A DNA stretch of 32,368 nucleotides from Elusimicrobia bacterium RIFOXYD2_FULL_34_15 (GCA_001800605.1 MGVS01000040.1:1-32368); one strand, 5' to 3'. Numbered from the stretch's first letter, positions 8,118 through 16,654 are shown. The notes: generated from the letters alone by a model not told the origin. Numbers and translations are program-made.

Positions 8118-10680
8118 TTAGCCTCCTTTTCCATTCATATATTTTTTGAAGAGCGTCTTTAGGGGTCATATCATCCGGATTAGTTTTTTCTATTTCTTCT
8201 AAAAGCGGAGATTTTTCTAAAACTTTATCATTATTTGAAAAAGTAAATAATTCCTGTTGTTTATTATCTCTATTATTATAATTTTTTTCGAAAAAAGCAA
8301 GTAGTTCATCGGCGCGTTCTAAAACTATTTGAGGAAGTCCCGCAAGTTTACCGACGTGGATACCGTAAGACCTATCGGCAGAACCATCTATAATTTTGTG
8401 TAAAAATAAAACATCACCTTTCCATTCTTTTACAGAAACGTTAAGGTTAATAATTTCTGGATGTATATTTGAAAGTTCAGTAAGTTCAAAATAATGTGTT
8501 GCGAAAAGTACTTTTGCACAAAGAGGTTTAAGATATTCAATCGTTGCCCACGCAATAGAAATTCCGTCAAATGTAGATGTTCCTCTGCCGACTTCATCAA
8601 GCAGAATATAACTTTTTTTAGTTGCGTTATTTAATATATTTGCTACCTCTTTCATCTCAACCATAAAAGTTGATTCTCCGGCTGTTAATCTGTCAGATGC
8701 GCCTATTCTTGTAAATATAGAATCAACAATTCCTATTTCAGCATTTTTTGCCGGGACATAACTTCCAATTTGTGCCATAATTATGATAATTGCAGTCTGC
8801 CTGAGATATGTTGATTTACCGGACATATTGGGTCCCGTAATAATTGCAATTCTTCTTTCGCTAGACAACAAAAGATCGTTCGGCACAAATTTTCCGCCCA
8901 AAACTTTTTCTATAACAGGATGTCTGCCATCAACGATATTTATTGAGTCAGCATCATTAACAATAGGTTTTATATAATTATTTTCAGCAGCAAGTTCGGC
9001 AAGTGCCGAGAACATATCAATACCGGCAATTGCTTTTGCATTTAGTTGTATCGCTTCTGAATTTTCCATGATTTGCTGCCGTATTTTTAAGAAAATCTCA
9101 TATTCCAATGCTGAAATTTTTTCCTGTGCACCTAGAATCATAGATTCTTTTTGTTTAAGAGCTTCTGTAATAAATCTCTCTCCGGTTGCGATCGTTTGTT
9201 TTCTTATATAGTCAGAAGGTACTTTATCGAGATTAGTTTTAGTGATTTCGATAAAATAACCGAAAACAGAATTATATTTTACCTTAAGTGAATTTATTTG
9301 TGTTCTTTGTTTTTCTTCTGTTTCAAATCTAGCAATCCACTCTTTTGCATTTTTAGAAATAAATTTCAATTCGTCCAAATCTTTGTTATAACCGTCTTTT
9401 ATAAGATTTCCTTCTTTGATTGTCGGAGGCGGTTCATCAATTATTGATTTTTCTATTAATTCAACAATATTTTCCAAAGTTTTCAATTCTAAAAAGTAAC
9501 TTCTGATAATTTCAGAATTACCCAGAAATTCAGAAGATTTCAAAGTTTCGGAAATTTTGTTTTTAATCTTAGGAATAGTTGTTAAACTCTTCTTAAGAGC
9601 GACCAAATCCCTGCCATTAGCTGTTTGTGCTGTAATCTTGGATAGAAGCCGTTCTATATCCTGACAATTTTTTAATATTTCCCTTATTTCCATTTTTAGA
9701 AGACCGTTATTCAGGAAAAATTCAATTGCATTTTGCCTGTCGGAAATAAGTTTTATATCTAAAAGTGGTTCAAGAATTGATTTTCTTAAAAGTCGCGCTC
9801 CCATAGAAGTAATTGTTCTGTCTATAGTTTCAAAGAGCGAACCCTCCCTTGAAGCAGAAGCAAGCCCTTCGACGAGTTCAAGGTTTTTTATAGCCAAATC
9901 ATCCAGAGTCATAAAGTCGCTGTATGTTATTTTTTTAATACTTTTAATATTATTTAAAATATCGGGCTGAGTTCTTTTAATATATAAAATTATTGCAGAG
10001 CACACAATTTTAGAATATTCTGTTTCAGGTATATCTACGGTTAATTTTGAAATATTTTCTTTAATACCTTCGGGTGAAAAATAAATATTATCCAGAAAAT
10101 TAATAATATTCTTTTCTTTTTTAATGTTTTTTATTAATTCTATATTTTCGCTTTCAGATTTTGGAAGTAAAATTTCTGAAGGTGTAAATTTGGCAAGTTG
10201 CAGGTTTAACTTTCTGTAATTGGAATCGTCTTTAATTTCCTGGTAGAAAAACTCGCCGGTTGAGATATCGCAAAAAGCAACTGCAAGTTTTTTTTCAAAA
10301 TAATATATAGCACATAAGAAATTGTTTATTTTTGATTCAAGCAGATTGTCTTCTAAAACCGTTCCGGATGTAATAACCCTTACGACATCCCTTTTAACAA
10401 GTCCTTTTACTTTTGACGGATCTTCCATCTGTTCGCAGATTGCGACGCTAAAACCTTCTTTAATCAGTTTTGCTATATAAAATTTGGATGAATGATACGG
10501 TATGCCGCACATTGGCACTTTTTGCCTGGCAGTTAATGTTAGCCGTAACACTTTGGAAGCTATTTTAGCATCATCATAAAACATTTCATAAAAATCACCA
10601 AGCCTAAAGAAAACAATGGAATCTTTATGATTGTTTTTTATTTGCTGGTATTGACGCATTAAAGGTGTTAGATCTGTCAT
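8098..10680 (-). CDS. mutS: DNA mismatch repair protein MutS
   Basis: 860 aa, usual MutS length. The mismatch-reading Phe-x-Glu motif is in GDFYEMF (F30, E32). Other landmarks are CGIPYHS and VAICEQMEDP, then the connector and lever domains, the clamp, and the ATPase with Walker A GPNMSGKST (about residue 615), Walker B ILLDEVGRGTSTFDG and the ATHYFELTEL switch. It binds mismatches and recruits MutL. It is followed by the PilZ gene and mutL. An AT-rich 62-nt gap separates it from miaB upstream. Confidence 0.97.
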   Translation of the reverse strand: MTDLTPLMRQYQQIKNNHKDSIVFFRLGDFYEMFYDDAKIASKVLRLTLTARQKVPMCGIPYHSSKFYIAKLIKEGFSVAICEQMEDPSKVKGLVKRDVVRVITSGTVLEDNLLESKINNFLCAIYYFEKKLAVAFCDISTGEFFYQEIKDDSNYRKLNLQLAKFTPSEILLPKSESENIELIKNIKKEKNIINFLDNIYFSPEGIKENISKLTVDIPETEYSKIVCSAIILYIKRTQPDILNNIKSIKKITYSDFMTLDDLAIKNLELVEGLASASREGSLFETIDRTITSMGARLLRKSILEPLLDIKLISDRQNAIEFFLNNGLLKMEIREILKNCQDIERLLSKITAQTANGRDLVALKKSLTTIPKIKNKISETLKSSEFLGNSEIIRSYFLELKTLENIVELIEKSIIDEPPPTIKEGNLIKDGYNKDLDELKFISKNAKEWIARFETEEKQRTQINSLKVKYNSVFGYFIEITKTNLDKVPSDYIRKQTIATGERFITEALKQKESMILGAQEKISALEYEIFLKIRQQIMENSEAIQLNAKAIAGIDMFSALAELAAENNYIKPIVNDADSINIVDGRHPVIEKVLGGKFVPNDLLLSSERRIAIITGPNMSGKSTYLRQTAIIIIMAQIGSYVPAKNAEIGIVDSIFTRIGASDRLTAGESTFMVEMKEVANILNNATKKSYILLDEVGRGTSTFDGISIAWATIEYLKPLCAKVLFATHYFELTELSNIHPEIINLNVSVKEWKGDVLFLHKIIDGSADRSYGIHVGKLAGLPQIVLERADELLAFFEKNYNNRDNKQQELFTFSNNDKVLEKSPLLEEIEKTNPDDMTPKDALQKIYEWKRRLNDNITK

Positions 10681-10742
10681 AGAAAATCAAGTTAAAATTA
10701 AAAGTTAAAATTAAGTCTTTATTATAATTTATACTTTTTATT
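10681..10742. repeat. AT-rich dispersed repeat (AAGTTAAAATTAAAAGTT type)
   Basis: The gap between miaB and mutS is made of iterated GTTAAAATTAAA units that also occur near 28301-28337, 29560-29666 and 30061-30140. It starts immediately after the miaB stop, where the gene family would normally continue into a TRAM domain. Confidence 0.55.
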
Positions 10743-11795
10743 TTAATTGCCTTTTAGTAGGGCGTTGAGTCTTGCAAGGCGTTCTTTTTTTATATTCATT
10801 GGTACATCGTCTTTCATAGAAAAAGCTTTTGTATATTCTCTAGGAGAATACTTAAACGTATATGCCGAAAGGAATCCCACTTTTTTTGTAATTTCTAGTG
10901 TTTCGCTGAAATCTTCGTCTGTTTCAGTAGGAAAGCCCACGATAATATCCGTTGTAAATTTAACATCCGGAATCTTCTTTCTTAATTTCTCAATTATAGA
11001 TAAATATTTCTCTTTTGTATAGTGCCTATTCATAAGTTTTAAAATCTTATCTGAGCCGGATTGTAAAGGAAGATGTATCCGATGCGAGACCTTTTCGCAG
11101 CTTGCGATTGAATCAATAATTTTATCAGACATATCTTTCGGGTGACTAGTCATAAAACCTATTTTTTTTACTTCAGGAATGTCATTGATTTTTACAAGCA
11201 AATCGGCAAAATCGATTCCGCCGAAATTATAGCTGTTTACATTTTGACCGAGTAACGTAATTTCGTATTTTCCGGAATTAGTAAGTTTTTCAATATCCAA
11301 AAGTATTTTTATAACCGGTCTTGATTCTTCGGGGCCGCGGACATAAGGGACAATGCAATACGAGCAGAAATTTGAACATCCCCGTGTTATAGTTATAAAT
11401 TCAGAAAAGGTTTCATTTGTTGTTCTTGATGTTGTATAGTAAAAATCTTTTTTTAGGATTTCCGATATTTTTTCTATTTCATTGGCAGGGATAATATGGT
11501 CTATATAAGGAAATTTTTTCTTAAGACTTTCCTTTAATCGTGATGCAACACAACCCAGCACAACAATTTTTAATTTTTCATTTTTAATTTTTAATTGTCC
11601 TAAGTCGCCTATATAACTAAATGCGCGATCTTCAGCGTGCTGTCTGACTGTGCAGGTATTAATAATGATGATATCGGATTCATTCAGTTGTTCGGTCAAA
11701 GAAAATCCTTTTTCAATCAGTTGCTGTGCAACAGTATCCGAATCTGCCACGTTCATCTGACAACCGAAGGTGCGTATGAAAAACTTAATAGACAT
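10743..11795 (-). CDS. miaB: tRNA-2-methylthio-N6-dimethylallyladenosine synthase MiaB, lacking TRAM domain
   Basis: 350 aa. The N-terminal UPF0004 domain has cluster cysteines C12 (RTFGCQMN), C48 (NTCTVR) and C82 (LGCVASR). The radical-SAM motif is RGCSNFCSYC (C-x3-C-x2-C), followed by IVPYVRGPEESR, the sequence favouring MiaB over other MTTases. It adds the methylthio group to i6A37 made by MiaA. The protein stops after KKERLARLNALL, about where the C-terminal TRAM (tRNA-binding) domain should begin, so it is roughly 80-90 aa shorter than usual. A repeat-like stretch (QLKIKNEKLKIV, 67-78) interrupts the N-terminal domain. Confidence 0.92.
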   Translation of the reverse strand: MSIKFFIRTFGCQMNVADSDTVAQQLIEKGFSLTEQLNESDIIIINTCTVRQHAEDRAFSYIGDLGQLKIKNEKLKIVVLGCVASRLKESLKKKFPYIDHIIPANEIEKISEILKKDFYYTTSRTTNETFSEFITITRGCSNFCSYCIVPYVRGPEESRPVIKILLDIEKLTNSGKYEITLLGQNVNSYNFGGIDFADLLVKINDIPEVKKIGFMTSHPKDMSDKIIDSIASCEKVSHRIHLPLQSGSDKILKLMNRHYTKEKYLSIIEKLRKKIPDVKFTTDIIVGFPTETDEDFSETLEITKKVGFLSAYTFKYSPREYTKAFSMKDDVPMNIKKERLARLNALLKGN

Positions 11796-11946
11796 AGTAT
11801 TATTACATAAACAAATTTAAATTTATTAAACCCTTCCGTAGCTTTAGCGTAGGAGGGTTCATTTGGCAACCGAAAGCTTTTAGGAAAAATAGTTTAATTT
11901 CTTTAATATTTTGCATTTTTATATTTACTCAGCTGAACGTGTATGA
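11796..11946. repeat. Upstream region of miaB with degenerate copy of its own start
   Basis: The gap holds a palindromic block (CCTTCCGTAGC...GTAGGAGGG, 11831-11857) followed by CATTTGGCAACCGAAAGC (11860-11877). The latter resembles the miaB start region (11754-11795) displaced by 106 bp. The same arrangement, better preserved, occurs at 14003-14147. Confidence 0.65.
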
Positions 11947-13794
11947 TTATTTTATAGGTAATTTTATCTTAAAAGTTGTTCCCTTACCAATTTCGCTTTC
12001 AACTTCAATAGTCCCGTTGTGTTTCTGGACTATTTCATAGCATAAACTCAGACCCAATCCTGTTCCTTTTCCTACTTCCTTTGTTGTAAAAAATGGCTCA
12101 AATATATGTTTTTTTACTTCTTCTGTCATTCCTTTCCCTGTATCTGATATATCTATCTCTATTTGATTTTCAGTTTTTTTTGTAGTAATTGTTATTCTCC
12201 CACTCTTTGGCATTGCATCTATTGCATTGTTACACAAATTCATTATTACTTGTTGTATCTGATTCTTATTCGTTGTTGTCTGTGGTATATCTTTACCATA
12301 CTCCTTAATTATCTCTACACCCTTTACTCTTACTTGTGCTTCTACTTCTACTAACATCAGTGTATCTTCTATCACTGTGTTTATATTTACTATCTCTGCT
12401 TGCGTCTTGTCTGCCCTTGAAAATATTAACAAATCCCCTACTAATTTTTTACATCTTATTGCCTCTCGTTCTATTGATTTTAATGGCATATACAAAGGAT
12501 TATCTTCCGTTATGTCTTTTACAACTATCTGAGAAAACCCAAGAATCACTCCCATCGGATTGTTTATTTCATGTGCTACACCTCCTGCTAATTGTCCTAC
12601 TGCTGCCATCTTTGTTGTTTGAACTAATTTCTCTTGAGAATCCTTAAGTTCTTTTGTCCTTTCTTCAACTTTTTGTTCTAATGTTCTATTGTATTCTATA
12701 ATATCTTCCTTGGATTTTTTCAAATCTTTTATCATTTTATTGAAAGAATTAGATAATTCTTCAATTTCATCCCCAGTTTTTATATCAAGTAAGACATCCA
12801 TATTCCCCTGTGCAATATAAACCGAAGCTTCCCTCAATTTCATTATAGGGATGGAAATGCTGCGGGAGATTTTGAAGCTTAAATAAAATACTATAACAAT
12901 AAAGAGAAAAAGCAATCCTAGTTGTATATTCCTCATTTTATTTATAGTAGTTTTAATTCTAGTAGTAGGTACCAAATTACTCAGCATTCCAGTAATCTTC
13001 TCGCTATCGTCTCTTATCGGTAAAAAACTAGATTCATAATCAATTCCGTTTATTTTCATTTCTGTCGAATATGTTTCTCCCTTTTCTAAAACCTTGCTCA
13101 AAATTTTGGGATCATCGATTGTTGCCATGTCTGCTCTCTCAAATCCGACAATAGTTGAAGCTAAAACCTCATTACCGTAATAAATTATAGTGTCTGTTCC
13201 AATTGCGTTCTTAATATCATCAACTAGAAGAAGACTAAATCCAACATTTACCGTTCCAATAAGATTGTTGGCATCATCATATATTGGAGCTGCTGTATTG
13301 AGCCAAAAATCAGTTTTATGGGCACCTTCCGGTTCGAGTTCTAAAAAAGTAACTGCTTTGCCGGTCGAAAGAACTTCGCTAATAGTTTTTCTATGTTTCC
13401 TATCCTCCCCAAATTTTATCTTTTCCAATGACGATTTTTCAGCATCAGCAATCAAAAATCCATTTTTATCTGTGATATCAAGGCATTCAACTCCAAATTC
13501 TTGATATAGAGGGAAGTATAATTTATTCATGTAATTCTGTGTTTTATGATTGTTCCCCTTGAGTAATAGACTTTTTAGCATTTCATCGTTCTGGAAATTT
13601 TTTGTAAGAAATCTCCCTTTTTTTATATATCTGTTGTATAAATTCATAGCTGACCTTTGCTCTTTTTCCAGGTTTAAGTGTATCTCATCATGTAATGACT
13701 TAGTTGCTCTATTTACCGAAACAGTTGTCAATAACAATATCGGGATAACTGCAGTTGCAAGGAATCCAAAGGTCAATTTTTGTTTTATTCTCAT
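11947..13794 (-). CDS. Membrane sensor histidine kinase (Cache-HAMP-HisKA-HATPase)
   Basis: 615 aa from the ATG at 13794, which has a good AGGAGA Shine-Dalgarno; an in-frame extension to 13848 lacks one. Order: TM1 (about 9-28), an extracytoplasmic Cache-like sensor region (about 30-285), TM2 (about 290-308), HAMP, a coiled coil rich in Glu/Lys, HisKA with H408 in GGVAHEINNPMG, and HATPase_c with NLCNNAIDA, DTGKGM and GTGLGLSL. No response regulator adjoins it, so it is an orphan or works with a distant partner. A hemerythrin gene lies upstream, and the intervening DNA is full of duplicated fragments. Confidence 0.92.
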   Translation of the reverse strand: MRIKQKLTFGFLATAVIPILLLTTVSVNRATKSLHDEIHLNLEKEQRSAMNLYNRYIKKGRFLTKNFQNDEMLKSLLLKGNNHKTQNYMNKLYFPLYQEFGVECLDITDKNGFLIADAEKSSLEKIKFGEDRKHRKTISEVLSTGKAVTFLELEPEGAHKTDFWLNTAAPIYDDANNLIGTVNVGFSLLLVDDIKNAIGTDTIIYYGNEVLASTIVGFERADMATIDDPKILSKVLEKGETYSTEMKINGIDYESSFLPIRDDSEKITGMLSNLVPTTRIKTTINKMRNIQLGLLFLFIVIVFYLSFKISRSISIPIMKLREASVYIAQGNMDVLLDIKTGDEIEELSNSFNKMIKDLKKSKEDIIEYNRTLEQKVEERTKELKDSQEKLVQTTKMAAVGQLAGGVAHEINNPMGVILGFSQIVVKDITEDNPLYMPLKSIEREAIRCKKLVGDLLIFSRADKTQAEIVNINTVIEDTLMLVEVEAQVRVKGVEIIKEYGKDIPQTTTNKNQIQQVIMNLCNNAIDAMPKSGRITITTKKTENQIEIDISDTGKGMTEEVKKHIFEPFFTTKEVGKGTGLGLSLCYEIVQKHNGTIEVESEIGKGTTFKIKLPIK

Positions 13795-13875
13795 ATTATT
13801 TATTCTCCTATATTTCCAATATTTTAATCGTTGCGGAATGCCACGCACTTGTTATCTTCCATTTTCCAGCGATTG

Positions 13876-13900
13876 ATCCGCCACTGAATCGTCGGTGGAT
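13876..13900. repeat. 25-bp palindromic element
   Basis: ATCCGCC and GGTGGAT can pair over 7 bp with one G-U. The core resembles, in reverse complement, the TCCGCCA...TGGCGGA element at 25314-25336 and the one at 17475-17490, so it belongs to a dispersed family. Confidence 0.6.
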
Positions 13901-13930
13901 AGGTATTTCCTTTGTATTCCCCTTGAAATT

Positions 13931-13974
13931 ATACTCAAAAACGTTAATAAATTACTGTATTTTTCAGTTTTCCC
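13931..13974. repeat. 44-bp repeat, copy 2 (upstream of histidine kinase)
   Basis: It shares all but a few positions with 14707-14751, including the block CTCAAAAACGTTAATAAATT. Both copies lie upstream of a gene (kinase here, hemerythrin there) in the same orientation. Confidence 0.8.
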
Positions 13975-14002
13975 CTCGTTGAATGGTTTTACAGGTTCAG
14001 AG

Positions 14003-14147
14003 CATCTGACAGCCGAAAGTGCGTATGTAAAACTTAATAGACATATATAACTCAAGAGTAAATTAATTTTAATAAATCCTTCCGTAGCCTTGGCGAAGGA
14101 GGATTCATCTGAAAGCCAAAAGTGCGTATATAAAACTTAATAGACTT
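14003..14147 (-). pseudogene. Two tandem copies of the miaB 5' end
   Basis: Positions 14044-14003 and 14147-14106 match the first 14 codons of miaB (11795-11754) with 3 and 6-7 differences in 42 nt. The first encodes MSIKFYIRTFGCQM and then hits a stop. The second has AAG in place of the ATG. Spacing between copies is 103 bp, with a TCCTTCCGTAG...GAAGGAGGA palindrome between them. These are non-functional fragments. Confidence 0.8.
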
Positions 14148-14155
14148 ATTTAAAA

Positions 14156-14686
14156 TTATTCTAAATTATCTACTATGGTTTTATATTTTTCATGAATAAG
14201 TTTTCTATCAAATTCCCAGGATTCCTGAAGCATATTATCTTTTTCTTCCTTACTAAAATATTCCATTATAGGAATAAAAAAATGTTTGTCCTCTTTTTCA
14301 ATGTGCACTGGATAAAATTCAATTAATTCTTTCATAATCCCAATTATTTCATTAATTGAATCTTTACTTCCATTTAAGTAATTTTCTTTGGCAAGGACAA
14401 GCCTTTTTGTAGCTTCTCTCCCCCAAATGTGTTCTTTGATCAATTCATCCATGATTTTCTTATGTTCGTTTGTAATTTTTTTCTTTTTGAGTTCCCGGAA
14501 AAGAATATCTTCTTCTTTTCCATGATGGCATCTATCGGCATATGTTTTAATGAAATCAACTGCAGTGTCAATGAGACTAACATTTAATATATTTGTTTCA
14601 GAAATACTGATTAATTTCATATTGAGAATCTTTATCATTCTTTCAATCAGCCGATGTTCTATCATCAGGGGTCCAATTGGCAGCAT
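14156..14686 (-). CDS. Hemerythrin HHE-domain protein
   Basis: 176 aa, all-helical and soluble. Candidate iron ligands follow the HHE pattern: H11 (IEHRLIE), H54/H55 and E58 (CHHGKEED), H86 (KEHIWG), then H128, E132 and H135 (HIEKEDKHFF). These proteins bind a di-iron centre and sense or buffer O2 or NO, or act in iron homeostasis. The start has a strong AGAGGAG Shine-Dalgarno sequence. It is 73 nt downstream of rsgA, separated by a 45-bp repeat that also precedes the histidine kinase gene. A functional link with that kinase is only inferred from position. Confidence 0.9.
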   Translation of the reverse strand: MLPIGPLMIEHRLIERMIKILNMKLISISETNILNVSLIDTAVDFIKTYADRCHHGKEEDILFRELKKKKITNEHKKIMDELIKEHIWGREATKRLVLAKENYLNGSKDSINEIIGIMKELIEFYPVHIEKEDKHFFIPIMEYFSKEEKDNMLQESWEFDRKLIHEKYKTIVDNLE

Positions 14687-14706
14687 TTTATACTCCTCTT
14701 TATAGT

Positions 14707-14751
14707 ATGCTCAAAAACGTTAATAAATTACTATATTTTTCAGTATTTCCC
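14707..14751. repeat. 45-bp repeat, copy 1 (upstream of hemerythrin)
   Basis: Near-identical to 13931-13974, in the same orientation, and located 8 nt beyond the rsgA stop codon. Confidence 0.8.
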
Positions 14752-14759
14752 GTTTGTTT

Positions 14760-15842
14760 TCAAAACTCATATTTTCTTTTATGCTTTTGTATCTGTTTTG
14801 ACAATTTGCTAATTTTCTTTTTTGTTACTAATTTTTCATTATTTGATTTTATTTTTTCTTTGCGAGTTGCTAAGTATCTAAGTTCTTTTTTTAATTTAAT
14901 ATAACTTTGAAATCGTTTAGGATCTAAGTCCCCTTTTTCTATAGCACTTCTAACAGCACATCCCGGTTCATCTATATGCTTGCAGTCTCTAAACCTGCAA
15001 TTATCGGCTAAACTTTCCAAGTCACTGAAAGTATTTTCTAATGTATCTTCATTTTTCCACATTTGAAGTTCGCGTAAACCCGGATTATCAATAACAATTC
15101 CTCCTCCTGGGAGAATTATTAATTCTCTGTGAGTTGTTATATGTCTTCCGTGACTATCCGATTCGCGTACAGCACCGACTTTTAACCTTTCTTCACCTAA
15201 TAAACAGTTAATTATTGTTGATTTGCCCACGCCCGAAGAACCTATAAAAGCTATGGTGATTCCTTTTTTAATATATTTATTTAGAATCTCAATTCCGCTG
15301 AAATTACGGGCACTTAGAGTGTGTACAGGAAATCCGGCTGAAATAGATTCCACTTCTGCTATTTTTTTCTGAATATCAGAACATACATCTGTTTTGTTCA
15401 GTAAAATAACCAGTTTTGCACTGCTATCCCATGCAAGAGCGAGATAACGTTCGATACGTCTCAGGTTATAATCCCCGTCAAGGCCGTTTACCAGGAATAC
15501 AATATCTATATTAGCAACTAATATTTGTTCTTCCGTTATATTACCGGCTTCTTTTCTGGAGAATTTACTGAATCTTGGAAGGATACCCTCAATTATTGCA
15601 AAGTTGCCTTCGGGTGATAATCTTGCTATTGCCCAATCCCCTACAACAGGGAAATTACCACTTGATTTAGCGTTAAGACGGAATTTTCCTGATATTTCCG
15701 CTTTAAACTCGCCGAGATTGCTATATATCCAGTATATTTCTCTTTGAGCTTTTACTACTCTTGCCGGAAATATTTCTTTAGTTTTAATTTCATTAAAATG
15801 TTTCTCAAAAAATTCATTCCATCCCAAATCTTTTAAATCCAT
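14760..15842 (-). CDS. rsgA: Ribosome small-subunit-dependent GTPase RsgA
   Basis: 360 aa. An N-terminal OB-fold is followed by a circularly permuted GTPase: G4 NKTD (149-152) precedes Walker A GSSGVGKST (201-209) and DNPG (252-255). The C-terminal zinc-binding motif is C282-x4-C287-x-H289-x5-C295. RsgA checks late 30S subunit maturation. The last 40 residues form a Lys-rich tail. It follows the methyltransferase gene after 46 nt. No nearby gene shows a specific functional partner. Confidence 0.95.
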   Translation of the reverse strand: MDLKDLGWNEFFEKHFNEIKTKEIFPARVVKAQREIYWIYSNLGEFKAEISGKFRLNAKSSGNFPVVGDWAIARLSPEGNFAIIEGILPRFSKFSRKEAGNITEEQILVANIDIVFLVNGLDGDYNLRRIERYLALAWDSSAKLVILLNKTDVCSDIQKKIAEVESISAGFPVHTLSARNFSGIEILNKYIKKGITIAFIGSSGVGKSTIINCLLGEERLKVGAVRESDSHGRHITTHRELIILPGGGIVIDNPGLRELQMWKNEDTLENTFSDLESLADNCRFRDCKHIDEPGCAVRSAIEKGDLDPKRFQSYIKLKKELRYLATRKEKIKSNNEKLVTKKKISKLSKQIQKHKRKYEF

Positions 15843-15888
15843 TGTTTACCCTAAAACCCTTGTTATTTCTTTATTACTCTTTTCATTT

Positions 15889-16455
15889 TCATTTTTTATT
15901 TAATAGAACTGAGTAGTTTCTTTTTATTTCAGGATAATCTGTAATTTCTAAACCTGCGGATTGGGCAATAGATAACGTTTCATTAAAACCTTCTTTAGTT
16001 TCATGGGATTTTGGGTCCGAAATTAATATTTTACTGTTATGTTTCATCGAGCTAACAATCTCTGAGAAAAGGTGTTTTTTATCGGGGACTTCATGTATTA
16101 CGGCAAATGCTAATACAAAATCGATTTTTGTAGTTAAGTCGTCTATTTGGAGAGAATCTTTGCTACATAAGCGAGTTTCAATTATTTCAGATACAGCGGT
16201 TTTGATGGCACGTTTTCTTAAGGAACTAAGCATCCTTTCCTGGACGTCAACACAAATTAGTTTTCCGCTATCACCTGTCATTTTAGCAAGCGGAATACTG
16301 AAAAATCCCATTCCGGGACCGATCTCTAAAATTGTCATCCCTTCCCGTATATATGGACTTAATATTTTTTTAGGGTTATCCCATAAACGTCTTAAAGGAC
16401 TTATCAATAGATAACCCAGCCACCAAGGACATATAAGATTCTTATTTTTAGGCAT
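15889..16455 (-). CDS. Class I SAM-dependent methyltransferase
   Basis: About 188 aa from the ATG at 16455; an upstream TTG at 16461 would add two residues and has no better ribosome-binding site. Motif I is ILEIGPGMGFFSIPLA; the acidic post-I residue is in LICVDVQ; FVLAFAVIHEVPDK resembles motif II and its flank. The N-terminus ICPWWLGYLLISPLRRL is hydrophobic and may bind a substrate or membrane. The substrate is unknown; the fold resembles methyltransferase domain 11/31 proteins (UbiE-like). A TATAAT box lies just upstream. Confidence 0.85.
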   Translation of the reverse strand: MPKNKNLICPWWLGYLLISPLRRLWDNPKKILSPYIREGMTILEIGPGMGFFSIPLAKMTGDSGKLICVDVQERMLSSLRKRAIKTAVSEIIETRLCSKDSLQIDDLTTKIDFVLAFAVIHEVPDKKHLFSEIVSSMKHNSKILISDPKSHETKEGFNETLSIAQSAGLEITDYPEIKRNYSVLLNKK

Positions 16456-16477
16456 TTTCAATAGGTTTAATATGTAA

Positions 16478-16483
16478 ATTATA
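16478..16483 (-). promoter_or_regulatory. Possible -10 box for the methyltransferase gene
   Basis: TATAAT on the minus strand, 23 nt before the ATG. The -35 region is A/T-rich without a good match to TTGACA. The upstream transcript is closed by the terminator at 16522-16560, so a promoter here makes sense. Confidence 0.4.
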
Positions 16484-16521
16484 GCATTTTAATACTTAAA
16501 AATAAAGCAGATTTTCGATAG

Positions 16522-16560
16522 AAAAAAAAACAAGGAATAACATTATTCCTTGTTTTTTTT
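16522..16560. terminator. Bidirectional intrinsic terminator
   Basis: A perfect stem, ACAAGGAATAA with TTATTCCTTGT, has a CA loop and is flanked by a run of A on the left and of T on the right. It can therefore terminate in either direction. On the minus strand it ends the protease transcript. Confidence 0.88.
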
Positions 16561-16654
16561 GAATGATTATAAATTTATATTAATAACCTCGTACGAAAAT
16601 GTTACCAACACGAATTTCTTATTATAATTAACTTAATAAATACTATAATCTGTA

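Larger units (their letters stand above)
13795..14155. other. 361-bp intergenic region built of duplicated fragments
   Basis: No gene is supported. From right to left it contains a miaB-start copy (14147-14106), a palindrome (14103-14077), a second miaB-start copy (14044-14003), a 44-bp repeat shared with the rsgA-hemerythrin gap (13974-13931), a GC-rich hairpin ATCCGCC/GGTGGAT (13876-13900), and then the leader of the kinase gene. A TATAAT box on the minus strand (13934-13929) could serve the kinase, but its -35 box is weak. Confidence 0.7.

Noticed and set aside
10681-10742. Frameshifted remnant of the MiaB TRAM domain downstream of the stop
   Set aside because: Only 62 nt of AT-rich repeat lie before mutS, too short for the domain in any frame.
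12163-12647. Two open frames antisense to the histidine kinase
   Set aside because: They are antisense shadows of the HisKA/HATPase coding region, with low-complexity Leu-rich translations.
13852-14055. 67-codon open frame on the minus strand overlapping the miaB-start copies
   Set aside because: It runs in another frame through duplicated repeats and a palindrome, with no recognisable family and no ribosome-binding site. It is a by-product of the repeats.
15889-16461. TTG start for the methyltransferase
   Set aside because: The ATG six bases downstream is equally placed relative to the promoter, and the two extra residues show no conservation.
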